Assembly: GCF_030409055.1 (NCBI RefSeq)
Contig: NZ_CP116619.1
Location: forward strand, 4,131,628 to 4,195,627
DNA from: Trichocoleus desertorum NBK24
GTDB taxonomy: Bacteria > Cyanobacteriota > Cyanobacteriia > FACHB-46
Reading direction: 5' to 3'
DNA length: 64,000 bases
Shown here: positions 35,224-44,502 of the stretch, in pieces
Layout: each line of letters begins with the position of its first letter
Numbering within the stretch: the stretch's first letter is position 1
Notes under the pieces: model-generated
What the model was told of the DNA's origin: nothing
Databases searched by the model: none
The model's input: the letters and a program-made list of their open reading frames with translations, nothing else
Program-made: the position numbers and the translations under genes

Positions 35224-36843
35224 ATGAGCTCATCTATCACTCAAGACGTTTCGCTCTACGAACTTGCCCTTCAGTCGGAAGAGTCCCCCGTCCCTCTGCA
35301 AGTGAGCCCTGCGACTCTCAAATCTATTGTGAGTTCTGCGATTGACGTTCTGATCGAGCAAAAACTGCCAGCCACCCTTTGGATCAAGCTACCCCGCGAC
35401 GACGTTTGGCAAGCCGAAATCAAACGTTATTGCGAATCAGCCCAGGTTCCTCATACCCTGTATCTCTTCAAAACGTCTAAAGATGAAGCCCTGAGTGTCA
35501 CTTCTGCGATCGCCAATGGGCAGGGAGAAGGCTATCCTAACCAAGACTTGCTGAAGAATGCTGAGGATGTCGCAGATTTTTCCGCTGTTTCCCACTCATC
35601 TTCGGCCTTAGTCACCTTTCAGCTAGCCGCCGAAAGTCAGCTAAAACGAGAATATTTCTTATTTTTTCTGTCACCCCAATTTTCGGGTTTAGTCTTGGCG
35701 CATCGGCCTCGATCCTTGAGGCCCAGTAAAGCAGACATAGCCGCTAACCCTACCACTAAAACTGGAGCTGCCGAAAAAGCAACCGGAGAAGAAGAGGGTT
35801 TAGAGAAGAAACAACCCCTTTTAGCCTGTTGCTCCTTTAACCCAACCACCCTGCAACAAGTTTTCGCAGGCATTAAGCAAGCCGTGACCGCGACTCAAAC
35901 TCTGCACTCCGAGTCCGCGATCGCTGCCTCTCAACTAGTCGGTAGCTGGGATCAACTCTTGCAGCAAGGACTCGCTCAGCCAGCAGACCCCAATCTATTC
36001 AGCCGTTTCCTCACCAAACAAGTCCAACGCCAAGAAGAAATTTGGCATCGCTCCACAATTTACCGCAAGCAAGCCGAATCTGCCGAAGCCCTGCAAGTGC
36101 AAAACGAAGAACTGCTCAATGCCTTGCGACTCAAAGACGAATTTCTCAGCACCGTTGGTCATGAACTCCGCACCCCTCTGACCAACATGAAAACCGCTCT
36201 GACCCTACTCAACTCCCCCAGCCTCAAACCCGCTCAGCGACAACGCTACATGCAGGTTTTTAGTACAGAGTGCGATCGCCAAGGCTCTTTAATTGCCAGC
36301 CTGCTCGACCTCATGCAACTCGATCGCGAAATTGAAAACTCCACCATGCAGCCCGTTTCGCTCGCCGAAATCGTGCCCGGAGTCGTTAGCACCTACCAAC
36401 CCCTAGCCCAAGAAAAAGGCATCATGCTGGCTTACACCGTGCCAGAAGAATTGCCTCCCGTCTCCTGCCTCAGCGCTTGGCTCAAGCAAATTGTGATTAA
36501 CCTGCTGCACAACGGCATCAAATTCACCCCCAAATCAGGCCAGGTTTGGGTTCGAGCCAAACAACAGGGCGACTACATCCAGCTAGAATTCCGCGACACA
36601 GGCATCGGCATCCCCACCAGCGAAATCCCCAAAATCTTCGATCGCTTCTACCGCGCTCGCCACGTCGCTGGAGAAGACCCCGGTGGTGCAGGCTTGGGCC
36701 TCACTATTGTCCAGCAAATCCTCCTCCGTTGCGGCGGTTCCGTCTCCGTCAAAAGTAAACTCAGCGAAGGCTCAACCTTCAACGTCCTCTTGCCCATTTA
36801 TAGAGCACCTGTGGAAGGAGGAAAGATGAGGGATGAAGGATGA
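35224..36843 (+). CDS. soluble sensor histidine kinase with DICT-like sensory domain
   Basis: A 539-residue histidine kinase without membrane segments. The kinase core is complete: phosphoacceptor His313 (VGHELRTPL), N-box Asn430, DTGIG 458-462 and GAGLGL 488-493. The N-terminal ~225 residues resemble the DICT sensory domain of cyanobacterial kinases (SLYELAL, LWIKLPRDDVWQAEIKRY, ACCSFNPTTLQQVF), though I judge this by eye. A helical linker (270-305) follows. ATG 35224 is preferred over a TTG at 35188; neither has a clear Shine-Dalgarno. No response regulator is adjacent. The last residues (GGKMRDEG) are coded by the beginning of a repeat element. Confidence 0.88.
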   Translation: MSSSITQDVSLYELALQSEESPVPLQVSPATLKSIVSSAIDVLIEQKLPATLWIKLPRDDVWQAEIKRYCESAQVPHTLYLFKTSKDEALSVTSAIANGQGEGYPNQDLLKNAEDVADFSAVSHSSSALVTFQLAAESQLKREYFLFFLSPQFSGLVLAHRPRSLRPSKADIAANPTTKTGAAEKATGEEEGLEKKQPLLACCSFNPTTLQQVFAGIKQAVTATQTLHSESAIAASQLVGSWDQLLQQGLAQPADPNLFSRFLTKQVQRQEEIWHRSTIYRKQAESAEALQVQNEELLNALRLKDEFLSTVGHELRTPLTNMKTALTLLNSPSLKPAQRQRYMQVFSTECDRQGSLIASLLDLMQLDREIENSTMQPVSLAEIVPGVVSTYQPLAQEKGIMLAYTVPEELPPVSCLSAWLKQIVINLLHNGIKFTPKSGQVWVRAKQQGDYIQLEFRDTGIGIPTSEIPKIFDRFYRARHVAGEDPGGAGLGLTIVQQILLRCGGSVSVKSKLSEGSTFNVLLPIYRAPVEGGKMRDEG

Positions 36844-37033
36844 AAGAGGAGTTAGGAAGTGAGAAGAGAGGAGTGAGGGGTGAGGAGTTGCGAACCAAAA
36901 GCCAATAGCTACCCACCAAAAGCTACCAAAACCCAAGACTTGAAACACCCACACTCAGCTTCGTCTGGAGGGAGTCTGAGGGACGCAGCCGTCCTTCAAC
37001 GGGGGTTTGGGGGCGAGTGACCCCAAGGCTCGG
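36814..37033 (+). repeat. Composite intergenic repeat, copy 2
   Basis: The same element as at 32812-33018 and in the same orientation. A purine-rich stretch (36814-36895) is followed by a ~92-base core (36942-37033) that matches the other copy closely, including the GGACG/CGTCC hairpin. The TTGGGGGC hairpin here has one mismatch. The purine-rich part overlaps the last codons of the upstream kinase gene. It lies between two convergent kinases. Confidence 0.75.
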
Positions 37034-37054
37034 ATTTCATCCGAAAGTGATCGC

Positions 37055-38695
37055 CTACGAATGACTCACCTCCAAAGGCAAGAAAATCGTCATTACCTCC
37101 CCTTGTTGCGGCTTCTCTCGCACAATCAACTTGCCACCCAAAGCTTGAAACAAATTCTTCGTCACACCCAAACTCAAACTTAAGCTACCCGTCTCAGGCT
37201 GGAACATCAGTAACTGTCCAATCGACTTCAAAGCCGATCGCGCTGAATGACTCGGATGAGTGGATGGGTCAGCCTGCGGTTGCAACTCAGACTGCATTTG
37301 TAGCTTCAACTGGCTTCCCGCCAACATCACCTGCACCTGGATATGGCTACCACCAGGCAAATTGCGAGTAAATCGCTCAATTAAGCTAGTCAGAGCCTGA
37401 TCCAACATCGTCGGATCGCTCACCACCATCGGCATTTTTTGGGGCAGTAACACCTTCAACGTGAGACTTCGCAAGCTCGCTTGCTTTTCCCAACGGGGAA
37501 TACTTTGCTGTAACACCTGATCAATAGAAGTTGAAGCTAAGGCTACCGGAGAACGCTTCACTGCCGACGTTTCCAACTCAACTGCTCGGAAAATCAGGCC
37601 AAAGCGATCGATTTGTTCATTACACTCGCGATCAATAATTTCTAACCGCTTCAACACTTCAGGCGCTAAATCTTTACGCTTTAACAACAGCCGAGTCAAG
37701 GTGCGGATCGTCGTCAGCGGCGTCCGTACTTCATGAGCGATCGCCTGCAACAACTCCACATCCAAATTACTCTTCGGCTCTGCCATCGTGTCAGCAGGAG
37801 CATAAACTTCTGAAGGCATTGCCTTAGCTGTAGCGCTAGCTATTGCCAACTCAGGAAATGGCTCTACAACCAAATGACTTGTTTCCGAGTTAAAGGTGTG
37901 AGTATCTAAACGAGAGGAACCTAAAGCTTCCGCTTCTAAGTCGATCGGGTCTGGTAAATGTTGCAGCAGTAGCTGACTAAACTGCATTACCGTTTTGTAA
38001 TCCGGGGCTGTGGGCGCAAACTCAGCTACCAAAGCATCCAGGCGTTCCACTTGGTGAGGGCTAGTAAGCAAAGCACGAGGCCGTAGCGATCGCCAAGCAC
38101 TTTGCACCACCTCTGGGTCAAAAGAAAAACTGAAAGCGGGTTCCCCCCTTGCCTTTTCTCCCAAGACCATCACTAAGCTAAAGGCTGAGGTTAAAACCAA
38201 ACAAAATTGTTCTGCCGCCAAAGGATCACCAGGCAACACAGGCAAGGCAGGAGTAGTTTCCAGAACCTCAGATATCTCTTTACTTACCTCTTTACTTGAT
38301 GAAGCGGGCGGTAGTTGAAATGGCATCCAAGCAAAGGCATCTAAAGCTTTAGGCGTAAACACCCAAGACGCTAGACAGGCATTGAGGCTGGGTTGCGTCA
38401 AGATGCAGGATGGCCCTGCGAGAATTAATCCTTGCTTGGCTTTGAGAGCTGAACGCTGCTTGCAGGCAAACTGAGCTGTTGCTACAGGTTCTGCTCCTTG
38501 TGGCAAGGTCACTTCCAATAAAACATTTAGGGCCGCGATCGCTCCCCACCACTCCCGCTCGGCTCGCACTCGTTGTCGCGCGATCGACACATGGTTTGTG
38601 TCTATTTCAACAGCCGATGCAGCCCCATGAGTGGCTCCGTTTGAGGTGCCCTGGGCTAATACTTCACTTAAGCTTGGCAGTAACCACTGATGCAC
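37055..38695 (-). CDS. atypical histidine kinase with degenerate ATPase domain
   Basis: A 546-residue soluble protein with a normal dimerisation and phosphoacceptor segment, His321 in AIAHEVRTPLTTIRTL. The ATPase half is degenerate: the N-box position reads LTSLIERFTRNL, no DxGxG motif is found, and the lid glycine motif is reduced to TGSLSLSLG. The C-terminal GGKLIVREKPQQGEVMTIFLPL still shows the fold. The N-terminal ~250 residues contain SFDPEVVQSAW, again resembling a DICT-like sensory module as in the convergent kinase. It may bind but not hydrolyse ATP, or act as a phosphotransfer or scaffold protein. The start is GTG at 38695. Confidence 0.8.
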   Translation of the reverse strand: MHQWLLPSLSEVLAQGTSNGATHGAASAVEIDTNHVSIARQRVRAEREWWGAIAALNVLLEVTLPQGAEPVATAQFACKQRSALKAKQGLILAGPSCILTQPSLNACLASWVFTPKALDAFAWMPFQLPPASSSKEVSKEISEVLETTPALPVLPGDPLAAEQFCLVLTSAFSLVMVLGEKARGEPAFSFSFDPEVVQSAWRSLRPRALLTSPHQVERLDALVAEFAPTAPDYKTVMQFSQLLLQHLPDPIDLEAEALGSSRLDTHTFNSETSHLVVEPFPELAIASATAKAMPSEVYAPADTMAEPKSNLDVELLQAIAHEVRTPLTTIRTLTRLLLKRKDLAPEVLKRLEIIDRECNEQIDRFGLIFRAVELETSAVKRSPVALASTSIDQVLQQSIPRWEKQASLRSLTLKVLLPQKMPMVVSDPTMLDQALTSLIERFTRNLPGGSHIQVQVMLAGSQLKLQMQSELQPQADPSTHPSHSARSALKSIGQLLMFQPETGSLSLSLGVTKNLFQALGGKLIVREKPQQGEVMTIFLPLEVSHS

Positions 38696-39004
38696 AACTC
38701 TAGCCCCCCAATGCAGTCGCTCGTCATGGCATCGAGACTGCGAATCCTGCTTAATTTCACTTCATCTAGTACCAGGTTATCGGCATCAGCCAATCCAAGC
38801 TAGGCGTAGAACCGAACTCTAAGGTGTCAATCTCCGTTGCTCTTAGAGGTTTGCTTAGGGTTTTGCCTAGAGTCTTGGTTGAGCTAGGGGTTCTGGCTGC
38901 ACCCAGGCAGATCGCCTGACTGGAAACTGACAGCCGCAAGAGAGTGGCAGCCTTGCTCCAATTAACTGCAAAATGGAAGTTAGTTTACCCAAACCCTGTC
39001 CATC
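38696..39004. other. Spacer between kinase and tldD
   Basis: A 309-base divergent spacer that must hold promoters of both genes. I see no coding region, repeat or hairpin worth naming. Confidence 0.5.
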
Positions 39005-40411
39005 ATGCCGACCTTGCTCACAGATGCCAAAAGCTTACTTTCCGACCTGGTTGCTCGCTACCGTTCCCAGGTGGATTATCTTGCCATTCGCCTAGAAGAG
39101 GCCGAAGGCACTGATATCTTGTTGCGGGGAGACAAGATCGAAAGCTTGAGTGAGGGCATTTCGATTGGTGGACAAGTAAGAGCTTGTCATAAAGGCGGTT
39201 GGGGATTTGCTAGCTTTAATCGGCTTTCCACACTCGCAGAGCGGATTGAAGAAGCGATCGCTGCTGCCTGGATGGTGGGAGATGAAGAAACGATCTTAGC
39301 GCCGATTACTCCCATTCAAGACACTTGTATTTTGCCGCTGACGGGTCAAGATCCACGCCACGTTTCCTTAGACCAGAAGAAGAATTTGTGTGATTACTAC
39401 GCAGGTCTATTGCGCTCTGTTGATCCGCAAATTACGACAATTTCTGTGCGCTACGGAGACAGCGCTCAGCGCATCCTCTTTGCTACGTCCGAAGGCACCC
39501 TGATTGAACAGTCCTGGGTGGATATGGAGATGCGCTTTGCTGCCACAGCCCGCAATGGTGAAACCGTACAAACTGGACGAGAGACTACTGGTTCTCGGCG
39601 TGGCTACGAAGATTTGTTAGGGCTAGATGATCAGGTTCGCAGTGCCGCTCAGAGAGCAGTCGATGCTTTGGTGCTGCAACCCGTCAAAGGCGGCACCTAT
39701 ACCGTTGTGATTGACCCGATTCTCTCAGGCTTATTTGTCCACGAAGCCTTTGGGCATCTATCCGAAGCGGACATGGCTTACGAGAATCCAGACATTTTGG
39801 AAGTCATGACCTTGGGACGGCGGTTCGGTTCTCCAGAGCTACAAATCTTTGACGGAGCTAAGCCACCCGGACATCGCGGTAGCTATTTCTACGACGACGA
39901 AGGCACCCCAGCCACCACCACTCAATTGATTCAAGACGGTGTGTTGGTTGGGCGGTTGCACTCCCGTGAAACGGCTGGCAAGTTAGGTGAAGCTCCCACG
40001 GGGAATGCTCGTTGTCTTAACTACCACTATCCTCCGATTGTCCGCATGACCAATACCTGGATTGAGCGCGGTAAAACGCCCGTTGCTGACCTATTTCAAA
40101 ACATCAAAGAAGGTGTTTATGCTCGCAATTGGCTGGGTGGTATGACCAATGGAGAAATGTTTACGTTCACGGCAGGGGAAGCATGGATGATTCGCAATGG
40201 CGCGATCGCGGAGCCTGTTAGGGATGTAACTCTTTCGGGTAACGTGTTCACGACGCTAGCCGATATTGAAGCGATCGGAGATGACTTTTACTGGGATGAG
40301 TCAGGTGGCTGTGGCAAAGGTGGACAAGGTGGTTTACCTGTCGGTTGTGGTGGCCCTAGCCTGCGTTTACGTAATGTTGTAGTGGGTGGCGAAGCAGTAG
40401 AAGACGAGTAG
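39005..40411 (+). CDS. tldD: TldD family metalloprotease
   Basis: TldD with TldE forms a heterodimeric zinc protease that, in E. coli, degrades unfolded peptides and matures microcin B17. The 468-residue protein has the HExxxH zinc motif as HEAFGH at 246-251, followed by the usual segment LSEADMAYENPDIL. Other conserved parts are DDEGTPA and HSRETAGKLGEAPTGNAR. A glycine- and cysteine-rich SGGCGKGGQGGLPVGCGGP stands near the end. No TldE/PmbA gene is adjacent. Its substrate in cyanobacteria is unknown. Confidence 0.93.
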   Translation: MPTLLTDAKSLLSDLVARYRSQVDYLAIRLEEAEGTDILLRGDKIESLSEGISIGGQVRACHKGGWGFASFNRLSTLAERIEEAIAAAWMVGDEETILAPITPIQDTCILPLTGQDPRHVSLDQKKNLCDYYAGLLRSVDPQITTISVRYGDSAQRILFATSEGTLIEQSWVDMEMRFAATARNGETVQTGRETTGSRRGYEDLLGLDDQVRSAAQRAVDALVLQPVKGGTYTVVIDPILSGLFVHEAFGHLSEADMAYENPDILEVMTLGRRFGSPELQIFDGAKPPGHRGSYFYDDEGTPATTTQLIQDGVLVGRLHSRETAGKLGEAPTGNARCLNYHYPPIVRMTNTWIERGKTPVADLFQNIKEGVYARNWLGGMTNGEMFTFTAGEAWMIRNGAIAEPVRDVTLSGNVFTTLADIEAIGDDFYWDESGGCGKGGQGGLPVGCGGPSLRLRNVVVGGEAVEDE

Positions 40412-40454
40412 CCCATTTTCATTGGTTTAACGCTCTAGGTTTTAGGCTATAGGA

Positions 40455-41225
40455 TTAGCACTCTAGATTTTCTCTGAGCTGCTTGCTTGAAGCATTCGTT
40501 TCTATATCTGCGTTTGCCTGAGGGTGCGCGATCGCCCGATCCACTTGCATTAGCAGCTTCTCCAGAGTAGAAGTGTTATCTAGCACCACATCGGCACAGG
40601 CCACTTTTTTCTCAATCGCCATTTGGCTGTCGATTCTAGCCTGCACCTGCTCCAGACTCAGGCGATCGCCTTCTGGGGCAGTTTTGGCATCTCGCTGCAA
40701 CAAGCGCTCAATCTGCTGATCTACCGCACACCGAATCACCCACACTTCAGTGACCAGATCGGTCATGCGGGCTTCAAATAGCAAAGGCACCACCAAAACC
40801 ACGGTGGGATAAGTTGCCGCAGGCAGAGCTTGCAACTGCGACTCCATGCGATCGCGCACATAAGGATGAATTCGCTGTTCCAACCACAGCCGCTCCGAAG
40901 GGCTGTTAAAGATGATCTTGCCTAAACGCCGACGATCTAGCTCTCCATGAGCCAAGAGAATGCCAACCCCATAGCGCTCAACAATTTCTAAAAATACAGT
41001 CGAGTTCGGTCCCACTGCCTCTCTGGCGTACAAGTCAGCATCTAAGATTGGCAAATGATAAGTAGAAGCTAAATAGTTGGAGACCGTTGTCTTGCCCATG
41101 CCAATTCCCCCCGTTAAACCAATCACGCGCTGAGTGGGTTTCAGGGGTTGGAAAACTTCTGTCTGTGTCCCTTCACGCTTTTTAGGGGGGCGCTGTTCAC
41201 GAAGGGTATTTAAGCTTTGAGTCAT
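40455..41225 (-). CDS. coaE: dephospho-CoA kinase
   Basis: CoaE phosphorylates the 3'-hydroxyl of dephospho-CoA, the last step of coenzyme A synthesis. The P-loop is GGIGMGKT at residues 39-46, counted from ATG 41225. LDADLYAREAVG and a lid region rich in arginine (QIERLLQRDAKTAPEGDRLS) follow. The enzyme core begins near RVIGLTGG, so about 30 extra residues precede it. A still longer start at TTG 41324, with AGGG five bases upstream and 15 bases after hrcA, is possible. It follows hrcA on the same strand, probably as an operon. Confidence 0.93.
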   Translation of the reverse strand: MTQSLNTLREQRPPKKREGTQTEVFQPLKPTQRVIGLTGGIGMGKTTVSNYLASTYHLPILDADLYAREAVGPNSTVFLEIVERYGVGILLAHGELDRRRLGKIIFNSPSERLWLEQRIHPYVRDRMESQLQALPAATYPTVVLVVPLLFEARMTDLVTEVWVIRCAVDQQIERLLQRDAKTAPEGDRLSLEQVQARIDSQMAIEKKVACADVVLDNTSTLEKLLMQVDRAIAHPQANADIETNASSKQLRENLEC

Positions 41226-41339
41226 ATTCGTGAACTCATCATGTGCCTCAAACGATCGATGAAAACCGTGGCTCAGTTCATCGATACTTGAAGAAATTTT
41301 AACAAGCTGACTGACCGAAACCAATAATGCCCTGATGAA

Positions 41340-42434
41340 TCAGCTTAAAGTTTCAGAGAGGAAATCAGCGGCGGCTTCCACCATCGCGATCGCATTTTCA
41401 TACACCATCCGGGTTGGCCCCAGCACCCCAACACTGCCAACGGGAACTACACCTCGGCGGTAGGTTGCAGAAATCAGGGTACAGGCGCGAATAGGCTCTA
41501 ATGGGTTTTCAGCGCCGATCCGGACTGTAGCCCGCTTGCCTGGTTGGTCAGAGTCAGAATATTCAAAAATTAAAGGCCAGAGTTGATCTTGTTCTTCTTC
41601 CAACAGGTGGATTATGGTCTGAACTTGCTGCAATTCAGAAAATTCTGGATGGCGCAAGACCTCAGACACCCCACTCACCACGATTTGAGTAGCTCTAGGC
41701 GACTGAGTTCGTCGCATTAAATCAGCCAGTGAAGCCCGCAAGGTATCGGCGTATTGGTCAAATTCTCGCCCTAGCTCACTCCAGTCTAGGAGCGGTAAGT
41801 CGGCAAGCGATCGCCCCCGCAGGTGATGGTTTAAGAAGTTGGACAAAATCTGCAACTCCCGCTCCACTAGCTCAGGATCGCTGGAGCGATCGGCTTGGTC
41901 TTGCTCAGCATTGACTTGCGGTAGTTCCATCAAAACCGACTGAGTTTCATAGGCATCTGTGACCACAATCAGCATCACTTGCCTCGGTTCAATCTGCACA
42001 ATTTGTAAATGGCGCAGGCGAGCCATCGTCGTCTGAGGCATGGTAATCAAAGTCACATAGCCGCTAAGAGCTGCCAGGATTTGAGCTGCCCCCCGCAGCA
42101 AGGCTTCAAAGCTCCAGCTATCCAAATTCAAGCGATCGCTCAGCAGTTGATCGACTCGTTGCGCTAGAGTTTCAGACGGAGTAATCAATTGATCGACATA
42201 AATGCGGTAGCCAGAATCCGAAGGCACTCGCCCTGCGGAAGTATGAGGTTGATACAACAATCCAGCTTTTTCTAAGTAACCCATCGCATTCCGGATGGTG
42301 GCTGGACTCACACTCAAGTTGTACTCTTCTACCAAAGCTTTTGAACCCACTGGCTCCGCAGTTGCAATATAGTGACGCACGGTGGCCCAAAGAACCCTTT
42401 GCTGTCGCTCGGTGAGATTCACTTGTACAGACAT
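41340..42434 (-). CDS. hrcA: heat-inducible transcription repressor HrcA
   Basis: HrcA binds CIRCE operators and represses groESL and related chaperone genes until GroEL is titrated by unfolded proteins. The 364-residue protein has the N-terminal winged helix ([46 protein letters not shown]) and the C-terminal sensor domain ([16 protein letters not shown]-like segment near residue 330). No CIRCE operator is found in this window, so its targets lie elsewhere. It is upstream of coaE. Confidence 0.95.
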   Translation of the reverse strand: MSVQVNLTERQQRVLWATVRHYIATAEPVGSKALVEEYNLSVSPATIRNAMGYLEKAGLLYQPHTSAGRVPSDSGYRIYVDQLITPSETLAQRVDQLLSDRLNLDSWSFEALLRGAAQILAALSGYVTLITMPQTTMARLRHLQIVQIEPRQVMLIVVTDAYETQSVLMELPQVNAEQDQADRSSDPELVERELQILSNFLNHHLRGRSLADLPLLDWSELGREFDQYADTLRASLADLMRRTQSPRATQIVVSGVSEVLRHPEFSELQQVQTIIHLLEEEQDQLWPLIFEYSDSDQPGKRATVRIGAENPLEPIRACTLISATYRRGVVPVGSVGVLGPTRMVYENAIAMVEAAADFLSETLS

Positions 42435-42745
42435 GAGATTGGTAGCTGAATTTAACTGAGCTTTGTAAAGATTGAAAGAAGATCAATGATTGTGAGGTCT
42501 ATAAACTTTGGATGTAACTGGGATGCAACCAAGATAGCAGATGCCTTATTGTCCCTTTTGGGTTGCTGCGTTAGGAGTAACAAAAGTAACCATCTGCCTG
42601 AGATCCCCAAAGTACTTAGTAGCTGCGATCCCCTTAAGCTTCTATTCAGTGACTATAGTCTATTAGTCTTCAATTCGGAATCTTAGGTTCCTCGGCAGGT
42701 AGTTGCAAGGTCATAGCTAGCACAAGTAATGGGGAGCAACAACGA
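42435..42745. other. Spacer upstream of hrcA
   Basis: A 311-base stretch holding the hrcA promoter region and the end of the rhodanese gene. I see no CIRCE operator, no convincing gene and no strong repeat. Confidence 0.5.
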
Positions 42746-43102
42746 CTAATAACGAGGAATAGAAGGATCAACTACAACTGAATAAGCTTCGATCCCACCC
42801 TCCACATTTTTGATATTGGTGAAGCCTTGGCTGGCTAGCCACTGACACATTTGGGCTGACCGCATGCCGTGGTGACAGAGCACAATGGTTTCTGTGTGGG
42901 GGTCAAAGCGGGTTTGAATTTGCTCAGACCAGTTAGCATACTCACTCAGGGGCAAGTTCTCAAAGCCTGTAATGCTGGCGATCGCGACTTCTTGAGGCTC
43001 TCGTACATCCACTAATTGCAAGCCTTCTGAAGCTGCCAAACGGTTTGCCAGTTCCTTAACACTGATTGGAGTAAAAGCGAAATTGGTGGATTGGTTAGTC
43101 AT
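42746..43102 (-). CDS. rhodanese-like sulfurtransferase domain protein
   Basis: A 118-residue single rhodanese domain. The catalytic loop is CHHGMR with Cys76, preceded by ETIVL. The LVDVREPQEVAIASI segment near residues 30-44 is the family's other mark. The end (NVEGGIEAYSVVVDPSIPRY) is typical. It could transfer sulfur or sense redox or arsenate, as GlpE/PspE-like proteins do; the substrate is not known. It is soluble and stands alone, with no sulfur gene next to it. Confidence 0.9.
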   Translation of the reverse strand: MTNQSTNFAFTPISVKELANRLAASEGLQLVDVREPQEVAIASITGFENLPLSEYANWSEQIQTRFDPHTETIVLCHHGMRSAQMCQWLASQGFTNIKNVEGGIEAYSVVVDPSIPRY

Positions 43103-43245
43103 GACATTGCCTACTTGCTGTGATAGTCAGCTTAGAGATCTCCAAACTGATTTTATCTAGGTTTCAATCCCTCTCATCTGTTTGATCTCTTTGATCCCAT
43201 CGCTCTCACTCAGGTACTAGTTTCAGTTTGGCCCCTAATGGGCCT

Positions 43246-44379
43246 CTAATGAGTAGAGCAGAGAAATTCCAAGCGACAAAAAGCTTGTCCCGCTTTTAGC
43301 AAGCAAGGTTCAGTGCCACGATTTGTCAACTGCACCATTACTTCAGGGGGCTCTAGTCCAGATTCAGAGTTGGATGGGGGTGCTTCAAACCAAGCGGCAG
43401 TGAGTTGATGTTGAGTGCGCAGAGATGCGACTAACTGAACTTGCACAGCGGAAGTTAAGCCTTTCAACTGAAAACCCAATCGGCAAACGATGGATTGCCC
43501 TGGTTCTAAGGTCAGGCGATCGCACCGTTTGATCAGTCCCACCTGACCTGCTGCATCGGGTGTTGGTACTAGAAAATTGCGAGTCAGCCAACAGGCAACC
43601 ACTGCTGTAGCCAAATTGCCTGTAGCTGAAGTAGGAACCAAGGCAGGGACGACCCGAAGCACCGGAAAACGCATTAAATGTGGCAATTTGACCAAATCAA
43701 TGGCGGGAGTTCTGGCTGTGGGTGCAGAATGGGCCGCGATCGCAGCAAAAGTCCTACTGGTTGACTCTCTGGCAGGTCTAGCAAAAGGATGGGTTGTAAC
43801 CTGAGTTGTAGTGGCCTCGCTCAGAATCGCTGGTTCAGCTACTACTCGGCTTTTGGGAGTACCAACTTGAGCTGGTGGCTCACCTGCTTCAAACACATCA
43901 ATAATCACTAAATTGTTGATCTCCGCCGACTCAGCTACTTGAGGTTTAGCTAAGGTCGGGCGAACTGAGCGAGGCGTCACATTAGACAGCTCACGCTCTA
44001 AATCCTCCGAGAAGGAGGTAATCATTGTTCCAGTTACTTCTTTGGCAGGTTTTTCAGCGGCCCCGTTAAAGGGAGATAGTTTACGGCTAGGTGCTGATCG
44101 ATGCGCTGATCGATGCACAGAGGGGTGATTGAGCCTTGGATCTTGGCGTCGCCGTTCTTTCAGATATTGCTGGACAATAGTTTGGCGATTGCGCATATAG
44201 TCGGCCCAAAAGCCAGGTTGGATCTCATCCATCGTTTGAGCCAGAGACCAGATCTCCAACGTCATCATGTTGTAGAACGTCTGGTCAGCGCTTTGGAGTT
44301 CTTTAATCCAGCTGGCAACGTCGCGGCTCGAAGTGAGCGGGCTGCTGTCTAAAGTACTAACAGAACTCAACCCCATCAT
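43246..44379 (-). CDS. unknown protein sharing an N-terminal domain with the 46338-46634 protein
   Basis: A 377-residue soluble protein. Residues 24-78 are clearly related to residues 31-85 of the small protein encoded at 46338-46634 (26 of 55 identical, including FYN, EW/IWS, TMD and PGFW). A Ser/Pro/Thr-rich linker of ~150 residues leads to a C-terminal beta-rich domain (~240-377), with AVVACWLTRNFLVP and VMVQLTNRGTEPCLL. I do not recognise either domain. The two relatives flank a GspE/PilB-type ATPase gene on the same strand, so they may assist a type IV pilus or secretion machine. Confidence 0.75.
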   Translation of the reverse strand: MMGLSSVSTLDSSPLTSSRDVASWIKELQSADQTFYNMMTLEIWSLAQTMDEIQPGFWADYMRNRQTIVQQYLKERRRQDPRLNHPSVHRSAHRSAPSRKLSPFNGAAEKPAKEVTGTMITSFSEDLERELSNVTPRSVRPTLAKPQVAESAEINNLVIIDVFEAGEPPAQVGTPKSRVVAEPAILSEATTTQVTTHPFARPARESTSRTFAAIAAHSAPTARTPAIDLVKLPHLMRFPVLRVVPALVPTSATGNLATAVVACWLTRNFLVPTPDAAGQVGLIKRCDRLTLEPGQSIVCRLGFQLKGLTSAVQVQLVASLRTQHQLTAAWFEAPPSNSESGLEPPEVMVQLTNRGTEPCLLKAGQAFCRLEFLCSTH

Positions 44380-44502
44380 TGGCGATCGCCTCTAATACTT
44401 CGGATTATCCTACCCAACTATCCCAGCATAAAAAGACACAGGCATATTTGTTTTACCAAGCCTTTACATAATTTTTTTAGATTGTCTAATCTCAGACTGT
44501 AG

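Noticed and set aside
40455-40481. Possible CIRCE operator (TTAGCACTC) near coaE
   Set aside because: Only the left half-site matches; nine bases on there is no GAGTGCTAA. It also overlaps the coaE stop codon rather than a promoter.
42486-42686. 66-codon frame upstream of hrcA
   Set aside because: No recognisable pattern, no Shine-Dalgarno, and Cys/Asn-rich composition typical of chance frames.
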